Shown: positions 1-11,000 of the stretch, one piece after another | How the letters are laid out: each line of letters opens with the position of its first letter | How positions within the stretch are numbered: position 1 is the stretch's first letter | The notes under the pieces: model-generated | What the model saw: the letters and a program-made list of their open reading frames with translations, nothing else | Told to the model about the DNA's origin: nothing | Database searches by the model: none | Translations under genes and position numbers: made by a program | From: Sipunculus nudus | Taxonomy: Eukaryota; Annelida; Sipuncula; Golfingiida; Sipunculidae | Direction of reading: 5' to 3' | DNA: 64,000 nt | Assembly (NCBI GenBank): GCA_026874595.1 | Contig: CM049315.1 | Location: forward strand, 6,384,664-6,448,663

Positions 1-3000
1 TTGGCCCAATTGGTCAAACGGTTCCAGAGATATGAGCCTGGATGTCTGCAGAGTAAACATGAATGTAGGTGGCGCCACCTTTCAGAAAATCGAGAAAACT
101 GTCCAGGATGTATAAACCTGCAAAATTTCAGGTGGATAAGTCAAACCACTGCTGAGATATGAGTGATTTTTATCCAAACAGCAGATGAACAGATGGGAGC
201 TGTGCATAAATGGTTCCAGGTGGCGCCACCAGTTTTGCCTATGATGAAGGGCTATCTGAGATCTATACACATGCAAAATTTTGGCCCAATCGGTCAAACA
301 GTTCCAGAGATATGAGCTTGGATGTCTGCAGAGTAAACGTTAATGTAGTGGCGCCACCTGTCATAAAAATCAAGAAAGCTGTCCAGGATGTATAAACCTG
401 CAAAATTTCAGGTGCATAAGTCAAACCACTGCTGAGATATAAGTGATATTATCCCAAGGCAGATGAACAGATTGACACTGTGCAAAAATGGTTGCGGGTG
501 GCGCCACCATTTTTAGTGTATGTTATAAAGCTATCAAAGGGCTCCATTGTGCAAAATTTTTAGCCTGATTGGTCAAACGGTTCTCAAGATATGCGGGTTT
601 ATGTGTGGAAACAGACGCACAAATGGACGCTGGGAAGCGAGGAAAGGTCAGAGGTCAACCAAAAATGAGGGCACAGCAGTTCATATGTGACTTGATGATG
701 AACCTGACTCGCTTAAAATGCAAACCAAGTTTTTTCAAACAGTTGAAAGATATAGTTCCAATAATCTGGGATTTCTGCATCTAAACATTGTGTCTAGATG
801 TCTAGACACAGCGTCTAGACGTCTAGACACATTGTCTAGACATTCCGCCCCCCCCCCCCCAGCCAGGTCAGTTGCCATGGTGATGTCTGGACCCCACCTG
901 TTTGTACCGAGTGACCTCTTGACTTGGCTGCTGAAACTCAGCAAGTTGTCAAATCTGTTTTCAAATACAGAAAGCCTTTTTCAATTGGCTACAATGCTTT
1001 TTAGCTCAGCTGACTCATCTGACTCATCTGAAGTCATCTAGTCATGGTCCATTGTCCGTCGTCCGTCCGTCCGTCCGTAGATGTGGCACGTTTTGAAACC
1101 GTAAGACCTAGGAATCCAAAATTCAGCATAATGTTAGATGTCCCCAAGATCTCCTACCAAGCCGAAAACTGGGTCTTTGTCACTTCGTTCCTTTTAGAAA
1201 TTAAGGAAAAACCTCAATTTTTTATTAAAAACCTATTTTTACACTTCAGGACTGCCTTATATCAAAACCACTCATCTGTTTTTCCTCATATTTACCATAA
1301 TTATTCCTCTATATAGTTCCTATGTACATGCCAGAAATTATGTCTTTATTATGTAAATTTAAAAAGTTATGGGCCCAAACATAATGCATTGTGTAAAAAA
1401 TCAGGAAAGATATTTGATCACTTAACACAAAATATGTTGTAGCTATAAACTTTTTTTCCAGTAATATAACTTTAATTAATCAAAATTAAATTGTATACCC
1501 AAAATCAGATCAAAATCTTTTAAATTTTTAAAAATATTTACAAAAATAAAAAATTGGTACCTTAAATTTTGCCCAACTTTGACCATGGCACGTTTTTTTT
1601 ACTGTAAGTACTGTGGATTTAATTTTCACAGCATTTTTTTTAGCATTTTGTCTGTAAACACCAAAATTTTGAAACCAGTTGATCAAAAACTGTAGATTTT
1701 ATTCAAGTTTTCAAGCACCATGTAACATATTGTTTACATCAAGCTAGTGTCATGCAATTTGCAAGTGCTCAGCTCCCCAGCTTCAGCTCTCAGTTCCTAA
1801 AATTTGGCATGCAATTAGATGTCTCAAAAATCCCCTACCATGCCAAGAATTGGGTCATTAGGACTTAATACCTTCGAGATATTTATGAAAAACTTCATTT
1901 TTCCATTAAAAACCCATTGTTACACTTCAAGACTGCCTAATATCAAAACCACTGATCTGACTTTAATCATATATAATATACATATTTTTCTATACATTCT
2001 CTATGCACATGCCAGAAATGATGTCAGTATTGCGTAATTGTTTTAAGTTATCGGCCCAAACATAATGCACTTTGTAAAAAATCAAGAAATATATTTACTC
2101 CCTTAACAAGAGGATTGCTGAAGCTAGAGATTTTTTGTCAGGGATGTAACATTATTTAATCAAGATTCAATTGAATTCCCAAAATTAGTTCTGAATTTTT
2201 CAAATTTAATAAGTTATTAGTATAAATATAAAATTAGTACCTTAAATTTTGCCCAACTTTGACCATGGCATGTTTGTTTCCTGTGAGCACTGTTGATATA
2301 ATTTTCATATCATGCACACATAAAGATTTCAGCTTTTTAGTTTAAAAAGCTGAAAGAAATTGGCCAAAAATTGTAGCTTTTATTAATGTTTTTATGAGAC
2401 CATGTCAGACCTTGGCTCTCTGTAGCACCTCTTGAGTCACCTGTATGTTGACCTTGTTGAACTTCCAGCAAATTATGCATGCTTGAGGCGAGGCATAAAC
2501 TGGGGCTCCAGGCAGCATATTATATAATGGCCAGCCACAGTTGATCCAGGTGTCCAACCCAACTCATCTAGTAGTTTTAACCAACAACATAACAATAAAC
2601 AATAAATTAATAAATTTCATTGGTATTTAATAACAAATTAAAGAAAAATAGAAAAGGAATTTGTTAGTTGATAATAACAGGAAATTAACTTGAAGTTACC
2701 GATGATATGAGAATCTTGTATCGATGGATAGAATGTCACGTATTCCAAATAACACCATGCAGTCACCTATGGTATTTTTCAGTTCAATTTTAATGATAAA
2801 AAAGTAAATCATATTATTCATTACTTATCATTAGGGATCATATGAAGGAAATTAATGATAGACAAAGATGCAGTTGATAATATTATTATCTAGATTCCTA
2901 CTGTGTCTATAGTTAGTACATTGATGTGAAATTAGTCCAAAATTACATTTTTTTTTAATATAAATAAAAGCCATAAAACCAGGGTCTTATGATCATTATT

Positions 3001-4297
3001 TAAATGTGTGAATTTTGTATATTCTGGATTCTCAACATCATTGTTTGGTGAAAACTGAATAAATACCAGACATGGTGCGAATACTTTGCAATTGTATTTA
3101 AACACGAATATGAATATGTACTCCATTATAAAATTTCTTTCATAAGAATGGGAATTTAGGTAAAAATGAAAGTATATGAATACCTGTGCAAATACTTTCA
3201 AAATGTATTAATGAATGCATTTATGAATATATTCTTTAATATTATTTTAATAATCATTTCAGTTATATTTTATTTGAAAAAAATCATAATATTCTCTTAT
3301 TATTTTTAATAAAAATTATATTTGGGACAATATTTGTAATTTTTTTTAATAAATAGTTAAAACTCTTATATTATATGTTCTGCTCATAAGTTATATGGCA
3401 AAGTCAAAATCTGTGTGACAATAGCACTCCATTTGTTAATAAAATAAATGAAATTAATCCTCTTTCCTGTCTCCAAAGGTACTATCAAAATCATACATAA
3501 GCTAAAGAACAACTCATAATACAGCTTATTTTTATTACCACATAAAACCAGATGTGCCTCATTTCTATATCATATTTTTTTATCATATATAACAGCTGAG
3601 CGCCGTGACCAATAGGTCCCTTGTTTAAAGCTGTATTTACCCAATATATTCTTATAAAACTGGCGGAACCCTACCATAGAATAATTCTTGTAAAGTTTAA
3701 ACCAATCAGCTAAACAGTTTCATCATAAATCAGTGTATAAGCCTGAAGAGTTTAAAACTACATTTTCGCTTGTAAAAAAACACATCAATGTAGGTGGTGC
3801 CACCAATACCTCAAAATCAGACATGACATATGTGACAAACATTGGTATAAAATTTGGTGATTATACCTCTAGCAGTTTCTGAGATTTTAAGTTTAGTATG
3901 CTTTTTTGCACAGATGGCTAAGTTCAACTTCCTGTGACTCGGCCAAAAATCTCAGAACTGGAACCACTCGAACAAACTTGAGAGAGGTTGTTCCAAGGAA
4001 CATTTCTGTGAAATATTGGACAATTTGGCTGGACAGTTTCGGAGAAGAAGATTTTTTTAAGGTTTTTCAGCTTTTTCTCTATAAAATCTAAAATAATGCA
4101 GATACCCAATAATAAGCTCCAGGGCACCAAGTTTCACGTGACTAATTCTTACATGTTATTTGGAGCTGCTAGCTCCTACGGTTTCTGACTTACAGCCATG
4201 GATGGCGGAAAGCCAGCCCTGGATGGTGGACGGCAGACGGCTGACGACGGACAGACGATGCTGCGCCTTCGCATAAGCTCACAGGTTCGCTAAAAAT
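1..4297 (+). mobile_element. Family I pearl/Helentron-like element, split by a nested insertion; 5' end outside the window
   Basis: 1-1002 and 3626-4297 together match the complete copy at 30658-32110. The body carries repeated units with the palindrome GGTGGCGCCACC (about 68, 219, 350, 497; a variant at 3793). The 3' end has an ACGG-type tract (4228-4258) and then CACAGGTTCGCTAAAAAT. No protein is encoded. Class by structural resemblance only. Confidence 0.7.
1003..3625 (-). mobile_element. Family II element nested in family I
   Basis: The left end is a hairpin-type terminus, AGCTCAGCTGACT, then a GTCC tract at 1059-1078. The right end is CAGCTGAGC, GTGACC, AATAGGTCCC and TTGTTT. The uninterrupted family I copy at 31550-31570 shows the empty site, a run of Ts between AATGC and AAAGCTG. 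The interior holds two related units of about 700 bases (1085-1790, 1790-2420), also found in reverse at 35160-36510, then about 1.1 kb of AT-rich sequence without recognisable content (2440-3590). Confidence 0.7.
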
Positions 4298-4399
4298 ATA
4301 TCTGTTTTCTGATTTTTCTTCCGATATGCATCTGTTATTATTCTAAACATTTTGACAAAAAATCATATGAATAATATGCAGTTTTAAAAAAGGCATTCG

Positions 4400-6676
4400 A
4401 GCCAGACTTTCATTTATATAAACAGATTTGGCAACATGCCCAAAGTTTGTCTGTATCTAAAAATAGATTGGCAGACTGCCAACTGTGTCAGATTTGGCAA
4501 CAAGCCAAGTTTCAGTCTGGATCTATTTTTAGCTTTCGAAGACCGCCAACTGTAACATATTTTGCAACAGGTCAAGAGTTCAGTTAGTGCAGTAGCTGCA
4601 GCTGGCAATTAGCTTTTCCTGATTTGGGGCAACTGCATGCCTCAGCTGAGCATGGTCAGCCTAGTGCATCTCACTCAAGTTTGCTGTATCTTCCTTAAAT
4701 GTTTTGCCTGTCCATGCATCTTTGATGGCTTTCTCATACACAAGACTGGTGTCACCACCTAAATGGTTTTTGCACAATGTTTGTACCTGCTTATTTCTCA
4801 GGAAGGATTTGATATTCTGGTATTAGCCTGAAATTGGGCAAATGTATACATCTCAGTAAGCTTCATCATTTACAAGACTAGTGGTGCCACCTACAATAAT
4901 TTTTGCACTGTATTTTTACAACCTTACAGACATCTATTATATCTCAGGCATACTTTTATCTGTTTAAGCTGTACAGCAAACTTATCTGTTACACAAGTTG
5001 GCAATGTACCAAATGTAGACAATTTGATGGAATATACTAATTTTATATATATACTAAATATAGGTTTTAAATACATGATTTAAACAATGACTTACATGCA
5101 ATGAAAAAAATAGAAGTGACCTAGGGATAATGTCCAAGTGAACCCAGTGATTCCCAAACTGCATAATGAATAAATCACAGTCCATTAAAAAGTCACTGAA
5201 AGTATTATCTCATTTCGAGGCATTTAATCTGATCATTAAAGTTAAGAGTATAACAGTTTTCAATATCTATAATTCACTTCTGTATATTTCTTCTATCTTA
5301 AATCAATGTTCTTTCACAGAATTCTTTGCATAGCATATAGGCTCACCTTACATTGGCTTGTGTTTCAAATCATGACTGTGTTCACTTGTGATTTTACTTC
5401 TTGTATAACAGAATTTTCTTTGTTTGAATCCAGCAACATGAGGTTTCATTCATGATTCATTGTATAAAAATTTCATTTGCTCATGGCTTGAAGGTTATGT
5501 GTCTGGAACCTTTTGTTTCAGTACAGATGGGCTGTATAGTCAGCCCTTCAGGACATACAGGGCACGTGTACAGCCCTGTTTAGTATAACACTTCTGTACC
5601 AAGACATGACCATGATCTTCAAGTGGTCCCCTGGACCTGCACAAAGTGTAGCTTCATCAGTTGTCCCCTGGCTGTCGCAGCTTATTTTATGTGATCCCCA
5701 GTCAGTCAGTTTAATATTATAATAATTAATATCCAACATGATCTTATTTAAATAAAACATAATATAATGTAACAGTATGTCCCTGTTTATTTCTCTGGAG
5801 TGATCTGACATATCAGCCTGAAATTATGCATGTCCATACATCTTGAATAGTTTTGTTGCATACAAGACTTGTGGCACCACCTACAATTGTTTCTGGGTTT
5901 CATGCATCTATGCACAAAGCCCAAGAATGGCTTGAAGTGTCTGCCTGAAATTTGCATTTATGATGGCTTTCTCATACACAGGTGTGAGCAACAATTAGAG
6001 CATTTGGCAATTTTGTGTAGGGTCCACCAAACTTAATGTGATATTACAGGGCCAGGGTGGATGGTGTTATCCTCAAACTATAGAAGAGCTATTAATATGT
6101 GGCTTTTTTTATTGGATAAAATAGAATTTTAGCTTTTCAATCATGCATAGATAATGTTTTTATCTGCAGAGAAAAATTTTTGACACCAGATGCTGTGACA
6201 GGTATTCCTTTTTCACAGTTTGCTCTAGGAGGTGCTGCCATCTTCAGACTGAGATAGAACTAGGCCCATAGTTCTCAAACGAGTCACCACTTTCTCCACA
6301 TTTGTAAACAGAGTTCAGTCTGGTCTCTCAGACCAATGTGCCGGAGCTGTCGAAATGTGGTCAGGTCATGCATGCAATACAACCTTATTCACAATGATAA
6401 TATAAAGTGAAAATAATGTGTCAGTCTGACCCACAAGACTGGTGGCACCACCTACAATCATTTTGTAATGTGTACATCCACGCCAGTTTTTCAGGAGTGA
6501 CGTTTGTGTAATTGGTGATCATGTGGGGTCTAAAATGGTAAGTACTTGCATTGTACATATACATGTCACACATGTACTTGAAAAGTAGTGGTCCTGCATG
6601 GAAGCATGATACCCGATGTACCGGGTACATCCCAATGCACAGGTTCCTATAAGGCCTGTTAGCCTTGTATTATAAT
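4400..6676 (-). mobile_element. Family I element, reverse orientation, 3' end not seen
   Basis: The 5' end lies at about 6676, read as the complement of CACAGGTTCCTATAAGGCC. Reading leftward it matches the copy beginning at 19561, including TCAAGTACATGTGTGA and the GGTGGTGCCACC-type palindrome (near 6440, 5870 and 4890). Repeated blocks about TTTGGCAACA and GGCAGACTGCCAACTG occur at 4425-4570. 4298-4400 holds nothing I can name. Confidence 0.55.
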
Positions 6677-7697
6677 TTTGACCATCAATCACAAGTTACA
6701 AATTATTAAACTTGTGCCATAGACCATTATTTTTCTGTGGATTACTGTGAATACCTGAAGCCAGGCCCATGTTGATTATTTTTAAGATATGAAATCAAAG
6801 TGTTATAGGTCAATTGTGTTCTGTGGATTACTTTCTAGACTTAAGCCTGGTGCTGTTGATAGTCCTCACCATAGCAAATTTACTTTTAAAGATTATTAAT
6901 TGGAATGTTGATCATATTTAACTTATCACTTAACAAAACACTATTCAGTTGCAGGTGAATTTTTTATTAGACTTGTCTTCAATACAAGGTTTCTTTAAAA
7001 AGGTATGAAAAGCTTGTACATAATTTAAGTGTAGTTAAAACATCATGGCCCAGACAGATTTTAACTGTCCCGTTCCATTCCCTAGTCTTGTAAGCTTAAA
7101 TTAAAGCACACAATATAATTGTTAACTGTACCTCTGTAAAATTACCACTACCCAGTGATAAAGCATTCCTTCTAATTTTGGTCTCAGTTCTATTTTTTTT
7201 CTTGAAAATTCCTACATCTGCCTACTTTATCTTTCTTTTTTAAAACTCTTTTGTTTCGGACTGTAACATGCGGTGTCCAAAGCCTATCAATTACTCAGGA
7301 ATTGCTGTGTTGTTATTATAATTAAACTATTATGGGTGATTTTAAGCACCAAATGGTCTCAGACACAAACTGAGCATCACATAAATGTTGTTTTAATATG
7401 TTTTCATTAATATACTATTAATATACTATTAACTTTCATTATTCCATTTTTTTTATCAATGATAAGCATGAATTATGTCATTACATGTGTAGGTTCAGTC
7501 CCATTTTTTCCAAGTATTTTCCTACTTTTGACCTACTTTTCTGTATATACAGTCCCACTTTGTCCTACTTTCTGATGACTGTGAGCCTGCATTACTTGTA
7601 TTCCCATGCCATAAGATAAGTGCTGCCCTGATATAACAGTCCAATAACAAATATATTGATTTTTACAAGATTGCATACTAATTAACACATATATATC
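6677..7697 (-). other. Probable 3' UTR and downstream flank of the PSTPIP-like gene
   Basis: No coding sequence seen. Reading on the minus strand past the stop, weak polyadenylation candidates are ATTAAA at 7392-7397 and AATAAA at 6963-6968. Neither can be confirmed without transcript data. Confidence 0.3.
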
Positions 7698-8074
7698 CTA
7701 GGAAGGCCTTGTTGGGAGCCTTGGATAACCTCCTGGAGGAAAGTGTCCAGCTTGTCTGTATCCTTGGTGCATCCCCACTGGAAGCGTACCTCTAGGTACT
7801 GGGGGCTGGGGCGGCAATCCAGGGGGTCCCAGGCGGGGTCGCAGTCCATGGGCAGGTCCATGTGCTGGTCCATGGGCGGGTCCATGTGCTGGTCCATGAG
7901 CTGGCCCATGGGCTGGTCCATGAGCTGGCCCATGGGCGGGTCCATGAGCTGGCCCATGGGCTGGTCCAATCATTTGTCCACTAAGACTGGCTGGATGTCC
8001 AGGGGGCTGGGCTGGAACACTCCTGCCTTGACTTTGACCAGAGTCGTGGTAGAAATTTTCATACACCACAGGAG
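7698..8074 (-). CDS. PSTPIP: PSTPIP-like exon 11, proline-rich tail with PAHG repeats
   Basis: Residues 319-443. It begins APVVYENFYHD, the conserved segment after the F-BAR, then becomes low-complexity Pro/Gly/Gln with ten tandem PAHG units and ends LPTRPS at a TAG (7698-7700). I chose the stop because the frame stays open and no strong donor precedes it. A GAGGTACG at about 7796 is a possible alternative donor. Vertebrate PSTPIP1 continues into an SH3 domain; this exon does not. Confidence 0.85.
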
Positions 8075-11000
8075 CTGAAAATATAACAAACTGATTGAGT
8101 CCTGGAAACAACAAGGAGTATAGTCTGATATACTCTCATCATACACAATAATCACACTGATCAAATCTAATAAACTCCTTGGATTAATAATATAAACTAA
8201 CCATTCTTTCTACAGTTTATTACACATGGTGTTTTAATTCCAATATTTCTTTTTTAATAAGTGATATCCATATTAGAGCTGACAGTGGGGGAAAAATTGT
8301 CATCATCATCATGCAGCCCCTCTGTGGCCACACTTAAGAAATGATTTGTGGAGCGATGCTAAGTGTGTCCTAAGGGGGCTGGGGGTGTCATTTCCCATAC
8401 AGTCCCAAATATCCTAAAAAATTTGATGATTTTTAACACAGAGGCTATTGAACATTTTATAGAAGATTTACTTACCAGGTTTTTCTGTCCCTGTCATCAT
8501 GTTTGTAACGTAGATGTCTATATCTTGCTGTATGTCACACTTTTCAAGTGAGAGTCGTATTGCCTCTTGATGCTAAAATGTGTATAACAGCTGTGTAAGG
8601 GCACATCACCAACAGCCTGGCCTAGACTTTAATTATTTGAGTGAATATGTCATCATTCATTCACTTCAAGTTGCTTATTCAAAATATTTCTGTGACTAAT
8701 TTTACCAATATCACAAAGTATTATATTATGCTTAATTACTTCATTTCCTTGTACCTCACCCTGATATATACTTATTGTGATATTTCAGTAGTCTGTTTGC
8801 TTTTATAAGAATAAATATATGCTTGTATGTTTTAGAATTAACATAAATATAATTTCCATGTAAATAAATAAATAAAATAAATAAATCTTGCTTTGTTGCT
8901 AATTTTACTTATGGATGGTAACAATATACTAACCATCAACAGCATGAAACAGGTAAGATTTAACCATAACCTAAGTAATACTGGTATTAAAAATTGCCAT
9001 ATAAAATTATTTAAAAGGTGATATTTATAATAATAATAATAATAATAATGATAATATCAACAGTAACAATTATCATAACAACAACAATTTATATTTTTTA
9101 GCTCAGCTGACTTTCAGTCATGCTGGGCTATAGCGATGGGTCTTTGTCCGTCGTCCTTCCGTCTGTCCGGCCGGCCGTCCGTCCATTAGCAGGGCACAAA
9201 TCGTAACCGTAGGGGCTGGGGCCATGAACCCTATGCAGTCTTAAAGGTTCTAAAAAGATCTCCTTGCAAACCTGAAATTAGGTCACTGCGACTTATATTC
9301 TCGAAGTTATGGGGTGTGTTTGCAACCCCCAGAAAAAATTCTTTTAGCCAAAATTTTCATCCCAAACCTTCCATCTTTCACATACAGCTCACCTACCAAC
9401 AGGGGAAGAACCATAATTATTTTGAGGTCACAAGGTCAAAGGTCAAGGTCACAGAACCAACTTCTTTGAAAAGCCTGTGGATGCATTTTAAGCCAAACCT
9501 TTCATCCCAATTCTTTGATCTTTCACATATAGCTCACCTACTAAGTGGGAGAAGAATCGTATAGATGTTGAGGTCACAAGGTCAAAGGTCAGGGTCATAG
9601 GATCCACTTCTTTGAAAAGGTTGTGGACACATTTCAAGCTAGACCTTTCATTCCAAACCTTTCAGCACTGATATCGCTTCTCTGCCAACAGGGGAAAAGA
9701 CCTGTTGATTTTGAGGTCAAAGGTCAAGTTCACAGCACCCTCTTCTTGCGTTGAGTCATTTTCAGGCAAACTTTTCAATCTATACTTTCCATCTGTCATA
9801 TATGGCTTACCTACCAATAGGTAAAGAAGCCTATTGATGTTGAGTTCAAAAGGTCAAAGGACAAGGTCACAATATTGTTCTAAATGCTTGTGAACATATT
9901 TTTTTAAAAGGTTGTGGACACATTTCAAGCTAGACTTTTTATTCCAAACCTTCCAGCACTGATATCGATTCTCTGCCAACAGGGGAAAAGACCTGTTGAT
10001 TTTGAGGTCAACGGTCAAGTTCACCGCACCCTCTTCTAATGTGGAGACATTTTCAGGCAAACATTTCAATCTATACCTTCCATCTTACATATATGATTTA
10101 CCTACCAATAGGGGAAGAAGCCTATTGATGTCGAGTTCAAAAGGTCAAAGGTCAAGGCCACAATACTTAATTGTTCTAAATGCTTGTGAACATATTTTTG
10201 GTGAAACTGTTCAACCCAAACCTTCAGTCTTTCACATATGCCACATCTATGCATCACTCAATTTGATCCAAACTTCATATTTATGGGTCTTTTTGCTTAA
10301 AGAAATAACTGATTGATTTTGGGGTCAGCTGGTCAGGAGGTTAAAGGTTGCAGGTCAAAGTTATTCACTCATTGGTTGCCAAGTAATTACACCAGATTTA
10401 AGTGGTTAGTAGTTACCCATCATTTAGAAAGAATCCAGTTGATATGTGGGCAAAAGGCCAAGGTCATTGGTCAGGGATGTTCGCAATAACTTATTTTGTA
10501 GACCATCTCTATTTTTCTTTTATATATAACCATTGCAATCCAGCTGGTACATCTCACTGTGTCGCTGTAATTGTTACTGCATAACAAAAACACAGTTGTC
10601 GGAATGCTTCAGCCAGGCATTAAGACTATGAGAGTATAGTATTAAGGTTTAGCTGCTGATTTATAAGATGATGGAAACATTTTGCAGTTTATTTTATGGA
10701 ATCATAGCAATAAACTTACGTTTCCTAGATATCGGAATATTTATATATAAATCACCACATATAAAAGCAATTGTTTGTTCTCATAATATGTGGATATGTA
10801 CCTGGATTAAGGATGGCTTTTTTTTCATTACAAAACTCTTAGTCATGCTTTCTGCATTTCCTTTCTTTCAGATTTTGCAGTTTACCTACCCTGCTGACCC
10901 AATTGAAAAGCAGAGTTATAATAAAAATTTTAGACTTATATTTTTTACATTTGCAAATCTATAAATCTGATATGAAGGCCTTAACATGCCTTTTGATTTG

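Noticed and set aside
7743-8078. Met/Trp-rich plus-strand protein
   Set aside because: Antisense shadow of the PAHG minisatellite in exon 11 of the PSTPIP-like gene.
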